NCBI GenBank assembly: GCA_003132665.1
Contig: PKYN01000014.1
Coordinates: 1-64,000, forward strand
Direction of reading: 5' to 3'
DNA length: 64,000 bases
From: Actinomycetota bacterium
GTDB lineage: Bacteria > Actinomycetota > Thermoleophilia > Gaiellales > Gaiellaceae
Shown: positions 53,687-62,232 of the stretch, in pieces
Numbering within the stretch: the stretch's first letter is position 1
Layout: every line of letters begins with the position of its first letter
The notes under the pieces: generated by a model
The model's database searches: none
Told to the model about the DNA's origin: nothing
Seen by the model: only the letters and a program-made list of their open reading frames with translations
Position numbers and translations under genes: made by a program

Positions 53687-53910
53687 ACGTCAACATGGGA
53701 TCGATCGATCGGTTGGTTAGGGCAGTGATAGTCGTACCGGTGGCGATAGTGATCGCCGTCGTAGTCGGGGTCGGAAGCGTCGCCGGGATTGTTTTGCTTG
53801 CGCTTGCGGCAGTGATGCTGGCGACCTCCGCCGTCGGCTTTTGCCCGCTCTACAAAGCGCTTAGGATCAATACGCGCTCTCATAGCGAGTCCGTTGGCCC
53901 GGGCGCGTAA
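53683..53910 (+). CDS. DUF2892 (YgaP-type) membrane protein
   Basis: A 75-residue protein with two helices and the family features: MGSIDRLVRAVI near the start and VGFCPLYKALRI near the end. DUF2892 proteins often accompany rhodanese and ArsR genes in sulfur or metal handling. Its ATG overlaps the ArsR stop by 4 nt, showing one operon. It ends 47 nt before the PadR start. Confidence 0.85.
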   Translation: MNVNMGSIDRLVRAVIVVPVAIVIAVVVGVGSVAGIVLLALAAVMLATSAVGFCPLYKALRINTRSHSESVGPGA

Positions 53911-53933
53911 GCCGCGAGACAGCGACGACAGCA

Positions 53934-53956
53934 TCTAGATGTAAGTAACATCTAGA
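53934..53956 (+). promoter_or_regulatory. PadR-type operator
   Basis: A perfect inverted repeat TCTAGATGT-AAGTA-ACATCTAGA ends 1 nt before the PadR start codon. PadR-family proteins typically bind ATGT/ACAT half-sites of this kind. Binding here would repress the padR and NifX-like operon. There is no room for a usual leader, so the mRNA may be leaderless or start within the operator. Confidence 0.7.
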
Positions 53957-53957
53957 C

Positions 53958-54416
53958 ATGCCTGCCGAATCGGAAGCGGTCGAGAACAGCCGCCGACCGT
54001 GTAGAAGCGGTCGCGGGCGAGGCGGCCGCGCCGCCGGCTTGCTCGAGCCCGCGCTCCTGGCTGCTCTTGCCGCCCAACCGAGTCACGGCTACGACCTGCG
54101 CCGGGCGGTCGAGGAGCTGAGCGGGGGACTCGTCTGCATGGATCCCGGAGGGATGTACCGCGTTCTACGCCGGCTGGAAGAGGAGAGCTACATCCTGTCG
54201 AAGTGGTCGACCGGCGAGCACGGACCTCAGCGGCGCGAGTACGAGCTGACCGACCAGGGGCGCTCGCTGCTGAGGCAGTGGGCTGAGCACCTTCGGGAGC
54301 GAGAGCGCGTGTTCAGGAGCGTGATCGAGCTGATCGATCGCTCGCTCGGCCCCGTCCCGGTAATCGATCCGATCGAAAGCGGGTCGGAAAAAGCAAGCAA
54401 GCGAGGAGATGTTTGA
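53958..54416 (+). CDS. PadR-family transcriptional regulator
   Basis: The 152-residue winged-helix protein has an Arg/Gly-rich N terminus and a PadR domain: LLEPALLAALAAQPSHGYDL, GMYRVLRRLEEESYILSKWS and REYELTDQGRSLLRQWAEHL. The Cys at LVCMDPGG could sense metals or oxidants. The gene sits behind its probable operator. Its stop overlaps the next start (TGATG), tying it to the NifX-like protein. Confidence 0.9.
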   Translation: MPAESEAVENSRRPCRSGRGRGGRAAGLLEPALLAALAAQPSHGYDLRRAVEELSGGLVCMDPGGMYRVLRRLEEESYILSKWSTGEHGPQRREYELTDQGRSLLRQWAEHLRERERVFRSVIELIDRSLGPVPVIDPIESGSEKASKRGDV

Positions 54417-54847
54417 TGGAGAGAATGGAACTCAAGTCGACCGCCGGAGACAGGCGCATGGTCGCGGTGCCGTCGGTCAGCGACGACGGGCTCGAGGCCA
54501 GGCGCTCGCATCACTTCGGCAAGAGCCCCTGCTTCACGCTGGTCGAGCTGACTCGGGGGGAGGTCGCAGAGGTGCGAACCGTTTTGAACGAGCGTCACAG
54601 CGAAGGCGGTTGCCAGGCTGCAGCGCAACTTCTCGCAAGCGAAGGAGCGAGCACGCTGGTCGCGGGGGGAATCGGCGCCCGCCCGCTTGCCATCCTCAAC
54701 CAGGCCGGCATCGAGGTGTACTTCGACAAGCAGCGCAAGACGGTCGCAGAGGCGATCGCCGCGCTCGCCGCGGGCGAGCTACAACCGATCGAGCTCGATC
54801 AGACCTGCTCTCACCATCAGGGCGGGGCGCACGAGCATGCCTGCTAG
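54416..54847 (+). CDS. NifX/NifB-type cofactor-binding domain protein
   Basis: A 143-residue protein of the dinitrogenase iron-molybdenum cofactor family (PF02579): VAVPSVSDDGLEARRSHHFG, CFTLVEL, LVAGGIGARPLAILNQAGIE and VAEAIAALAAGEL. The Cys/His-rich end (CSHHQGGAHEHAC) should bind metal. Nitrogenase genes are absent, so a metal-carrier or sensing role is more likely than nitrogen fixation. It follows PadR with a 1-nt overlap. Confidence 0.9.
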   Translation: MERMELKSTAGDRRMVAVPSVSDDGLEARRSHHFGKSPCFTLVELTRGEVAEVRTVLNERHSEGGCQAAAQLLASEGASTLVAGGIGARPLAILNQAGIEVYFDKQRKTVAEAIAALAAGELQPIELDQTCSHHQGGAHEHAC

Positions 54848-54931
54848 GTAGCCCGTTGGCGAGTTGCATTCGCGCCGCGAACAGGAGAGCATGCGCGGGT
54901 CTGTCATTCGAGCTGGAAGGAACCGTCCTCG

Positions 54932-55147
54932 ATGGAAGAAAAAAAGCAGGTCACCCTCGATCTCTCCAAGCTTCGCATGCCGAACATGGAGTTCGTGGTC
55001 TTTATCGCCGCTCTGCTCGTTGCCCTGATCGTGATCGCGATCTCGGACCTCCTGACCATCGGCAGCTGGTTTCAGTTCTATCTGGTCACCACGGCGATCT
55101 ACATCCTCAGCCGCGGTATCGCCAAGGCGCACAACGTCAACGAGTAG
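54932..55147 (+). CDS. Small membrane protein
   Basis: A 71-residue protein with two helices (about 20-40 and 48-62) and an N-terminal charged segment. The ATG follows GGAAGGA by about 10 nt. It resembles no named family; it is the last plus-strand gene before purF and shares its terminator. Confidence 0.6.
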   Translation: MEEKKQVTLDLSKLRMPNMEFVVFIAALLVALIVIAISDLLTIGSWFQFYLVTTAIYILSRGIAKAHNVNE

Positions 55148-55163
55148 CGCCGCCGCCTCGTCT

Positions 55164-55196
55164 GCGTAGCGTCGGGCCTCGGGCTCGGCGCTACGC
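55164..55196. terminator. Bidirectional terminator between the small membrane protein and purF
   Basis: GCGTAGCG (55164-55171) pairs with CGCTACGC (55189-55196), extended inward by mostly paired bases to a short loop. It overlaps the last codons and stop of purF and serves two convergent genes. Confidence 0.6.
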
Positions 55197-56582
55197 CTTG
55201 GCCTTCGTCTTTTCCAGGCGGAGCTTGATCAGCTTGCCGCCCTCGGGGATGGGCGTCGGGTACTTGCCCTCGAGGCAGGCGCGGCAGAAGTTGGTAGCGG
55301 GCCGCTGCGATGCGGTCTGCAGGCCTTCGAGCGAGAGGTGCGCGAGCGAGGTGGCGCCGATGTGGCTGCGCACCTCGTCGACCGTCTTGGAGCCGGCGAT
55401 CAGCTGTTCGGCGTCGCCGAAGTCGATTCCGTAGAAACAGGGGAAGACGACCGGCGGCGAGGAGATGCGCACGTGCACCTCGGTCGCGCCGGCATCGAAC
55501 AGCATGGAGACGATCTTGCGCGTGGTCGAGCCGCGCACGATCGAGTCGTCAACGACCACCACGCGCTTGCCGGCGACCTCGTCGAGCGGGTTGAACTTCA
55601 GCCTCACGCCCTGGTCGCGCAGCTTCTGCTCGGGCTCGATGAAGGTGCGACCGACGTAACGGTTCTTGATCAGCCCCTCGCTGAAGGGGATGCCGCTGCC
55701 GCGCGAGAACCCAATCGCGGCGGGCGTGCCGGAGTCGGGAATGGGCATTACCAGATCGGCGCTGGCGGGCGCCTCGGCGGCGAGGATCTCGCCCATCCGC
55801 ACGCGCGCCCCGTGGACTTCGACGTCGAGCAAGCGGCTATCGGGCCGAGCTAGATAGAAGAGCTCGAAGATGCAGAGCGCCGAGTGCTTGGCCGGCTCGA
55901 CCGCCTGTATCTGGCGGCAGCCGTCGTCGTCGATGATCACGAGCTCGCCCGGCTCGATCTCGCGCTCCAGCGTGGCGCCGATCAGATCGAGCGCGCAGCT
56001 CTCCGAGGCAACGACCCAATCGTCGTCGAGGCGGCCGAAACACAGAGGGCGGATGCCGTGTGGATCGCGGAAGGCGAGCAGCTTGCTCTCGGCGAGAGCG
56101 ACGATCGAGTAGGCGCCGACCAGGCGACTCATCGCCGCCGCGACGGCCTCTTCGAGCGGCCGCTCGTCGTTGGCGATCATCGCGGCGACTATCTCGCTGT
56201 CGGAGCTCGTGCTCAGGCGCACGCGCTGCCGGGCGAGCTCTCCGCGTAGCTCCTCGACGTTGGTGAGATTGCCGTTGTGCGCGAGCGCGACCGTGCGCTC
56301 GCGGCCGCGCAAGATGAGCGGTTGAGAGTTCTCCCAGTGGCTGCCGCCGGTGGTCGAGTAGCGGCAATGGCCGATCGCCAGCTGTCCGTGCAGGCCGCGC
56401 AGGCTCTGCTCGTTGAAGACCTGCGTCACCAGTCCCATGTCCCGGAGGCCGTAGAGGCGGCCTTCATCGCAAACGGCGATTCCTGCCGACTCCTGCCCGC
56501 GGTGCTGGAGCGCGTGCAGCCCGAAATAGGTCAGGCGTGCGTTATCGCGCTCTGGCGCCCTGATACCGAAGATGCCGCACAT
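55191..56582 (-). CDS. purF: Amidophosphoribosyltransferase
   Basis: The 463-residue PurF begins MCGIFGIRAPE; Cys2 is the glutaminase nucleophile after Met removal. LAHNGNLTN, STSSDSEIVAAMI, and the PRPP loop VVVVDDSIVRGSTTRKIV are present. The late Cys residues (FPCFYG, FCRACLEG) are placed like the iron-sulfur ligands of Bacillus-type PurF. It commits PRPP to purine synthesis. One base separates its start from the purL stop. Confidence 0.97.
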   Translation of the reverse strand: MCGIFGIRAPERDNARLTYFGLHALQHRGQESAGIAVCDEGRLYGLRDMGLVTQVFNEQSLRGLHGQLAIGHCRYSTTGGSHWENSQPLILRGRERTVALAHNGNLTNVEELRGELARQRVRLSTSSDSEIVAAMIANDERPLEEAVAAAMSRLVGAYSIVALAESKLLAFRDPHGIRPLCFGRLDDDWVVASESCALDLIGATLEREIEPGELVIIDDDGCRQIQAVEPAKHSALCIFELFYLARPDSRLLDVEVHGARVRMGEILAAEAPASADLVMPIPDSGTPAAIGFSRGSGIPFSEGLIKNRYVGRTFIEPEQKLRDQGVRLKFNPLDEVAGKRVVVVDDSIVRGSTTRKIVSMLFDAGATEVHVRISSPPVVFPCFYGIDFGDAEQLIAGSKTVDEVRSHIGATSLAHLSLEGLQTASQRPATNFCRACLEGKYPTPIPEGGKLIKLRLEKTKAKA

Positions 56583-58694
56583 TCAGCTGTCCTTGGTAGA
56601 TGTGCTCTTAGCTTGCCAGCAGCGAGTCAGCTGGGAGAGTGGCATCCCGTTCAGAGAGTCGCCGCCGGCGCTGCCGATCTCGCGCAGCGGCACCCCAGCC
56701 GTCTCGAGTTGGCTCACCTGCTCGCGCGCACAGGCGACGACGGCCAGGCCGCCGCATTCGCCAAAGAGCTGGACAGGATCGGCGGGGAGATCCAGTCGGG
56801 CGCCAATGCCGCTGAAGATCGCGCACTCGGCGAGGCAGACGGCGAGCCCGCCTTCGGCGACGTCGTGGGCGATCGAGAAGAGGCGATTGTTCTTCCATAG
56901 GAAACGGATCAGGGCTGCCTCCGCCTCGAGGTCGAACTCGGCCGGCGCGCCGCAGACCTTGTCGTACAGCGCCTGGTACTCCGAGCCGGCGATCGAGAGA
57001 CGGGACTCGCCCGCGAGCAAAACGACGTCGCCTTCACGCCAGGCGCCTCCGATCTCGCGCACGTCGGGGACGAGGCCCACGCAGCCGACGACCGGTGTCG
57101 GGTAGATCGGCTGCCCGTCGGTCTCGTTGTAGAGCGAGACGTTGCCCGAGACGACGGGAATCCCCAGCGCCTCGCAAGCCTGGGCCATGCCCTCGATCGC
57201 CTCGGAGAGCTCCCAGGCCATCTCGGGCTTCTCGGGGTTGCCGAAGTTGAGGCAGTTCGTGATCGCCAGCGGCTCGCCGCCGGAGCAGGCCACGTTGCGC
57301 GCCGCTTCGAGCACGGCGTGGGCGCCGCCGATGCGCGGGTCGAGCCAAGCGATGCGACCGTTGCCGTCGAGCGAGAGCGCCAGGCCGCGCAGCGACGGCC
57401 GCAACCTGAGCACGCCGGCATCGAGCCCGGGCCTGCGCACCGTGCGTGAGCCGACGATGTAGTCGTAGCGCTCGAAGACCCAGGCGCGGTCGCGGATGTT
57501 GTCGGAGGCGAGCAATTCGAGCAGCGCCTGGCGGAAGGGCGGGGCTACCGGGGTGGGGGGCGGATCCTGCTTCGGCCGGGCCGCCAACTCGAGCTGGTAG
57601 CGGGGCGCATCCTCGGTCAGGAAACGGGCCGGGATGTCGCCGATCACATCGCCGTGCCAGAAGCAGCGCAGCACGCCCGAGTCGGTCACCGTGCCGATCT
57701 CGGTGCAGGGCAGCTCCCAGCGGGCGCAGACATCTTTCACTGCCGGCACGAGCGATGGCGTGACGGCGGCGACCATCCGCTCCTGGCTCTCCGAGACCAT
57801 GATCTCCCAGGGCTCGAGATCGTCCTGGCGCAGCGGGACTCGGTCGAGGTGGATGTCGAGGCCGAAGGAGGCCGCCATCTCGGACAGCGCCGAGGCGAGT
57901 CCGGCCGCGCCGCAATCCTGCAGGCTCTCGACCAGGTTCGACTCGATCAGCTCGACCGAGACCTCGATCAGCTTCTTGCCGGTGAAGGGGTCGCCGACCT
58001 GGACGCTCGGACGCTTGTCGGCGTCGTCCTCGCCCAGCTCCTGGCTGGCCAGCACACTGGCGCCGCCGATGCCGTCGCGCCCGGTGGTGGCGCCGAACAT
58101 GACCACGCTGCCGACGCCGCTGGCTCGCGCGCTGGTGAGCTGCTCGCGCGGCAGGATGCCGACGCACATGGCGTTGACCAGGCAGTTGCCCGCGTAGCGC
58201 GAGTCGAAGAAGGTGGCGCCGCCGACGTTGGGCACGCCTACGCAGTTGCCGTAGGTTCCGATACCCGCGACCGCTCGCTCGAACTGGATGTCGTCCTCGC
58301 CGAAGTAGAGACCATCGAGCAGCGCGATCGGGCGCGCGCCCATGGCGTAGATGTCGCGCAGGATGCCGCCCACTCCGGTCGCGGCGCCCTCGAAGGGCTC
58401 GACCGCCGAGGGGTGGTTATGGCTCTCGACCTTGAACGCGACCGCGTCGCCCTCGCCGATGTCCACGACGCCGGCGTTCTCGCCAGGGCCTTGAAGCACG
58501 CGCTCGCCCTTGGTCGGAAATCGCTTCAGCAGCAGAGTCGAGTGCTTGTAGCCGCAGTGCTCCGACCACAGCAGCGAGAAGACGGCTAGCTCGAAGTGAT
58601 TGGGCTCGCGCCCAAGTAGCTCGCAGATTCGCTGGAGCTCCCAGTCGGTGAGCCCGAGCGCGCGGTGGATCGGCTGTTCTTCGATCTTCGCCAG
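56583..58694 (-). CDS. purL: FGAM synthase, large subunit (small-type PurL)
   Basis: PurL of the PurS/PurQ-dependent type, about 703 residues. FKVESHNHPSAVEPF, GAATGVGGILRDI, VGNVSLYNE-like VVSGNVSLYNETDG and FGECGGLAVV identify it. The conserved N-terminal block (LTDWELQRICELLG and WSEHCGYKHSTLLL) is in frame upstream of GTG 58499, but no ATG, GTG or TTG lies between the in-frame stop at 58707-58709 and that GTG. I set the start at CTG 58694 as a placeholder. Starting at 58499 would delete about 65 conserved residues. Either translation begins at a non-standard codon or there is a sequence error. Confidence 0.9.
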   Translation of the reverse strand: MAKIEEQPIHRALGLTDWELQRICELLGREPNHFELAVFSLLWSEHCGYKHSTLLLKRFPTKGERVLQGPGENAGVVDIGEGDAVAFKVESHNHPSAVEPFEGAATGVGGILRDIYAMGARPIALLDGLYFGEDDIQFERAVAGIGTYGNCVGVPNVGGATFFDSRYAGNCLVNAMCVGILPREQLTSARASGVGSVVMFGATTGRDGIGGASVLASQELGEDDADKRPSVQVGDPFTGKKLIEVSVELIESNLVESLQDCGAAGLASALSEMAASFGLDIHLDRVPLRQDDLEPWEIMVSESQERMVAAVTPSLVPAVKDVCARWELPCTEIGTVTDSGVLRCFWHGDVIGDIPARFLTEDAPRYQLELAARPKQDPPPTPVAPPFRQALLELLASDNIRDRAWVFERYDYIVGSRTVRRPGLDAGVLRLRPSLRGLALSLDGNGRIAWLDPRIGGAHAVLEAARNVACSGGEPLAITNCLNFGNPEKPEMAWELSEAIEGMAQACEALGIPVVSGNVSLYNETDGQPIYPTPVVGCVGLVPDVREIGGAWREGDVVLLAGESRLSIAGSEYQALYDKVCGAPAEFDLEAEAALIRFLWKNNRLFSIAHDVAEGGLAVCLAECAIFSGIGARLDLPADPVQLFGECGGLAVVACAREQVSQLETAGVPLREIGSAGGDSLNGMPLSQLTRCWQAKSTSTKDS

Positions 58695-58750
58695 AGTTGG
58701 TTCAGTCTATCGGCGCGCCTGGATGTGGCTGCGGTTGAGCTTGATCAGGC

Positions 58751-59824
58751 TTAACCGAGCTTCGCCCGTATCTTCTTCATCGGGAAGTAGCGGATGCTCG
58801 GCCGGCTCTGGTCCTGGCAGGCCACGACGAGGCCCGGCCGCTGGAGGCTGAGGGTGGCGCAGCCGGCGGACCGTACACGAGCGATCTCGCGGTCTTTCCC
58901 GCTGGAGAGCTTGAGCACGTGCACGCTCTTGCCTCCTCTCATGTAGGCGGCGTAGCCGTAGTAGGTAGTGATCTGACCTCTGGTTGCGTGCGCCCGATAG
59001 GAGTGGACGAGCTTCCCGTGGAGTGTGTAGACGGCCATTCGTCCGCTGTTCGTCAGGGCGACGATGCGGTCGCCGTGGATCGCGACCGAGCCGCCGGGCC
59101 CGGCGGGGTTCGCGGAGAACGTGGCGACGTGCTTGCCGGCGGTCGTGAACACGTGCACCTCGCTGTCCTGAAACTCGCGAATCACGATGTTGCCGCTGCC
59201 GACGACGACGCTTCCGCAGTCCGACGGATTGCACGAGGAAAGCCCGGTGAGATCGGCGACGTATTTCGCTTGGCCGCTTGGCGTGATCCTGAAGAGCTTC
59301 ACCAGACCGGGCTCGCTGACGTCGAGGTAGCCGAGGAAGTCTCCGTCTCCGAAGATTGCCGGTACGCCCTCGGTCACGGGAACGTCAAAGTCCCCGCCCT
59401 CGAAGTTGAGGGAGACGATCTTTTCCACCGTGCCGTCGCCGAGCAGCACATAGACGTCGAAGCCAACCTGGGTGATCATCGCCCAGGTGTTGAGGCAGCC
59501 CACCGTCCCCTTCGCGCCGAGTGCGTACGTTGGCTCGTCCGAGCACATCGTGCTCGTTGAGACGAGGTCCAGCTTGCGCGAGCCGAACCTCTGCGACCAG
59601 AGGCCGAGCTTGCCTTGGTCGTAGTTCCCGGACCCCGACTTCCCCGGGCTGACCGATCCCTCGAATACGACTCGAGAGCCGGCCACGGCCAGGTTGTTTA
59701 TTTGCATGATCGCGCCCGGCTTTGCCGTAATGCCCGCCGAGGCCGAGGTGGATAGGACGAGGCCGAGCAGCGTGAGGCAGAGGGCGAATCGGAGAAGCGC
59801 CGGAAACAGCCGTCGCGCACACAT
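58751..59824 (-). CDS. Secreted beta-propeller-like protein
   Basis: The 357-residue protein has a signal peptide (1-30, LCLTLLGLVLSTSASAG) and repeated beta strands with Gly/Asp turns (GNIVIREFQDSEVHVFTTAG, GDRIVALTNSGRMAVYTLHG) that fit WD40/PQQ-like propeller blades. Several Cys residues could form disulfides. No active site is seen. It precedes purL on the same strand, with a 56-nt gap. Confidence 0.65.
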   Translation of the reverse strand: MCARRLFPALLRFALCLTLLGLVLSTSASAGITAKPGAIMQINNLAVAGSRVVFEGSVSPGKSGSGNYDQGKLGLWSQRFGSRKLDLVSTSTMCSDEPTYALGAKGTVGCLNTWAMITQVGFDVYVLLGDGTVEKIVSLNFEGGDFDVPVTEGVPAIFGDGDFLGYLDVSEPGLVKLFRITPSGQAKYVADLTGLSSCNPSDCGSVVVGSGNIVIREFQDSEVHVFTTAGKHVATFSANPAGPGGSVAIHGDRIVALTNSGRMAVYTLHGKLVHSYRAHATRGQITTYYGYAAYMRGGKSVHVLKLSSGKDREIARVRSAGCATLSLQRPGLVVACQDQSRPSIRYFPMKKIRAKLG

Positions 59825-60319
59825 ATCCGAATCATCTCTCCATTTGTTTCTTTTGGCTATACGGCTGGATGCGCCGCGGTTGATGCGGTTCGCCCTGCGA
59901 ACTCCGACCGCCGGCGCGTCGTTTCCTTTCAGGGCACTTCTCTATTCGCCCGCCCGAAGCGCGGAGCGGAATGAAGACCCGTCGACTGGGTGCGATCGGC
60001 GAGTGCGAGGCTAGGACGCAGCGTCGTATTCGTAGCTGGAGGCTACGGATGCGACCGAGGACAACGTCCTCGCGCCGCCGAGCGCGGCCAGACAATGGAG
60101 TGCTTCGTTTCGCTCCGCGCTCAATAAGCCACCCGCCCGCGGGGTGAGCGAAAGGTAACGATGCTTGAAGCCGAAAGGCGCGTCTCGGTGTGCCGATTCA
60201 GATTCGGATCGGTAACGCGGCGCCGAGCCGGCCGTTTCGTCTGGCTGCTCCCGGGGGATGTGCTTCGAGTGGCCGTTTCGCCCAAAGACGCAGGCGACCC
60301 CGCTAGGCTTCGGGACGCG
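59825..60319. other. Intergenic region with three successive hairpins
   Basis: About 495 nt without a convincing gene. Three stems follow one another: CGTAGC/GCTACG (60031-60036, 60042-60047), CGAGGAC/GTCCTCG (60056-60062, 60066-60072) and GAGCGCGG/CCGCGCTC (60080-60087, 60115-60122). This could be a structured leader RNA of the GNAT gene or chance pairing in GC-rich DNA. Frames crossing it on both strands look like shadows. Confidence 0.4.
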
Positions 60320-60844
60320 ATGACAGGTAACCAGTTGAGACTGCGGCGAGCTGGAGCCCGCGATGTCGACTACCTGCTCGACCTGCAGGTCGACCCGGAT
60401 GTTGCGCCCTTCCTGTCGGCGGGGAGAGCCGCTACCCGCGAAGAGCTGATGGAGGAGATCCAACGCTCCCTTGTCGAGCCCGAGGCCTTTGGCCGGCTGA
60501 TGATCGAAGCGCCATTCGAAAGGGAGTGGCGACTGGTGGGGGCGATCGGTTTCGAGCGCGCGAACAAGCGCAGCCGCATCGCCCGCGTCGGCGGCCTGGC
60601 CGTCCATCCCGATTTCCGCGGTCGCGGTCTGGGCAAGGCGGCGGTGCGCGAGCTGGCGCGCGTTCTCTTTAGCGAGCTCGGTTACCACCGGCTCGAGGCC
60701 GGCGTCTACGGCTTCAACGAGCGGGGCATGGCCGCGATCGAGAAAGCGGGCTTTGTGCGCGAGGGTGTGAAGCGCCGCGCCTACCGGCCCGCGGGCGAGT
60801 GGGTGGACGCGGTCGAGTTCGGTCTTCTGGTCGACGAGTTCTAG
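60320..60844 (+). CDS. GNAT-family acetyltransferase
   Basis: The protein of 174 residues (ATG 60320) is a RimJ/RimL-type GNAT: LRLRRAGARDVDYLL, GGLAVHPDFRGRGLGKAAVR (acetyl-CoA loop R-G-R-G-L-G-K), then YGFNERGMAAIEKAGFVREG. It may acetylate an N-terminal or small amine. The frame stays open to 60161, but the upstream residues do not fit the fold. It is followed 50 nt later by the VOC gene. Confidence 0.88.
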   Translation: MTGNQLRLRRAGARDVDYLLDLQVDPDVAPFLSAGRAATREELMEEIQRSLVEPEAFGRLMIEAPFEREWRLVGAIGFERANKRSRIARVGGLAVHPDFRGRGLGKAAVRELARVLFSELGYHRLEAGVYGFNERGMAAIEKAGFVREGVKRRAYRPAGEWVDAVEFGLLVDEF

Positions 60845-60894
60845 CTTCCGACCGTTCGCGCGCCTAGCATCGACCGCGACGTAGGATTTGCTCC

Positions 60895-61278
60895 ATGGAA
60901 CTGATTCACACCTGCTACCGCATCGGCGACCCCGAGAAGTCGATCGCCTTCTACGAGGCGCTCGGCCTGGAGAAGCGGCGCGAGCAGCCGATCCGCGACG
61001 AGGCGGTCAACTACTTCTTCGGCGTCCCCGGCCGACCCAACCCCGAGCTCGAGCTGACCTACAACTTCGGCGTCTCGGAGTACGAGATCGGGAGCGGCTT
61101 CGGTCACATCGCCGTGCACGTGGACGATCTCGAGGCGACGCTGGAGCAGCTCAAGCGGGAGCACGGAATCGAGCCCGAGCGTCCGCCATATCGAGTCAGC
61201 GAGACGGGGCCGCTGATCTGCTTCGTGCGCGATCCGGACGGTTACCGGATCGAGCTGATCGACGCCTCTGGTCGCTAG
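60895..61278 (+). CDS. VOC-family protein (glyoxalase I-like)
   Basis: A 127-residue protein with two beta-alpha-beta-beta-beta halves: HTCYRIGDPEKSIAFYEALG and FGHIAVHVDDLEATLEQL, ending DPDGYRIELI. His, Glu, His and Glu are at the metal positions of lactoylglutathione lyase. It may detoxify methylglyoxal, or act on another substrate. Confidence 0.85.
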   Translation: MELIHTCYRIGDPEKSIAFYEALGLEKRREQPIRDEAVNYFFGVPGRPNPELELTYNFGVSEYEIGSGFGHIAVHVDDLEATLEQLKREHGIEPERPPYRVSETGPLICFVRDPDGYRIELIDASGR

Positions 61279-61288
61279 ACGGGCTGGC

Positions 61289-61990
61289 TCAAACCGGCGC
61301 GGCGTTACGCTCTCGCGCGGCGTCCGCGAGCGACGCGAGGATCAGGGCGCCGTCGTCCGAGCCGAGCAGCCGGTCGACCGCATGCTCGGGGTGGGGCATC
61401 ATCCCCATCACGTTGCCGCGCTCGTTGACGACGCCGGCGATCTGGAAAGCGGAGCCGTTCGGGTTGTCGCCGTGGTAGCGGAGCACGATCTGGTTCTTTT
61501 CCTCCAGCTCGGCCAGGAGCTCGTCGGAGCCGGTGAAGTTTCCGTAGCCGTGCTTGATCGGGATGCTCAGCCGCTGGCCCTGCTCGCAGCGCGAGGTGAA
61601 AGGAGTGTCTGTTCGCTCGACGCGAAGCGTGGTGTCGCGGCAGACGAAGGAGAGAGAGGCGTTCCGAATGAGTACGCCGGGAAGCAATCCAGCCTCGCAG
61701 AGGATCTGGAAGCCGTTGCAGATGCCGAGCACGAGCCCGCCCTTGGCGGCGAATTCGGTCACCGACTCCATGATCGGAGCGAAGCGGGCGATCGCGCCTC
61801 CGCGCAGGTAGTCGCCGTAAGAGAAACCGCCGGGAAGTACGACGGCCGCCGTGTCCTTCGGCAGCTCGGTCTCGGCGTGCCAGACGAGCTGCGGCTCGGC
61901 ATCCACCGCGGCCAGCGCCCAGGCGGCGTCGTGATCGTCGAGCGAGCCGAGGAAGGTGATGACTGCGATCTTGGGACGATTCGGGGTCAC
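61289..61990 (-). CDS. purQ: FGAM synthase, glutaminase subunit
   Basis: The 233-residue class I glutamine amidotransferase has GFSYGDYLRGGAIARF, LVLGICNGFQILCEAGLLPG (nucleophile Cys in GICNG) and the MMPHPEHAVD His/Glu end. It supplies ammonia to PurL through PurS. Its ATG overlaps the purS stop. Confidence 0.97.
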   Translation of the reverse strand: MTPNRPKIAVITFLGSLDDHDAAWALAAVDAEPQLVWHAETELPKDTAAVVLPGGFSYGDYLRGGAIARFAPIMESVTEFAAKGGLVLGICNGFQILCEAGLLPGVLIRNASLSFVCRDTTLRVERTDTPFTSRCEQGQRLSIPIKHGYGNFTGSDELLAELEEKNQIVLRYHGDNPNGSAFQIAGVVNERGNVMGMMPHPEHAVDRLLGSDDGALILASLADAARERNAAPV

Positions 61991-62232
61991 GTTTCCTCCA
62001 ACAGCTCGATCTCGTAGCTTTCGATCAGCGGATTGGCCAGCAGGTCGTGCGAGATCTGCTGCAGCTCGGCCAGCGCCCGCTCGCGCTCGGAGGTCTCCAG
62101 CTCGATGTCGACCACGCGCCCGATACGGACGCTGACGATGTCGAAGCCCGATTTGGCGAGCGAGCCCCTGACCGCCTCGCCCTGCGGATCCTTGATGCCG
62201 GCCTTGGGCCGCACGAACACCGTCGCTTTCAC
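61987..62232 (-). CDS. purS: FGAM synthase, PurS subunit
   Basis: An 81-residue protein beginning at GTG 62232 (VKATVFVRPKAGIKDPQGEA) with the GFDIVSVRIGRVVDIEL core and the ANPLIESYEIELLEE end that define PurS. It bridges PurQ and PurL. The GTG overlaps the purC stop (GTGA), and its own stop overlaps purQ (ATGA). Confidence 0.96.
   Translation of the reverse strand: MKATVFVRPKAGIKDPQGEAVRGSLAKSGFDIVSVRIGRVVDIELETSERERALAELQQISHDLLANPLIESYEIELLEET

Noticed and set aside
60011..60688. Minus-strand 225-codon frame across the GNAT gene and its upstream gap
   Set aside because: Most of it is antisense to a clear GNAT domain.
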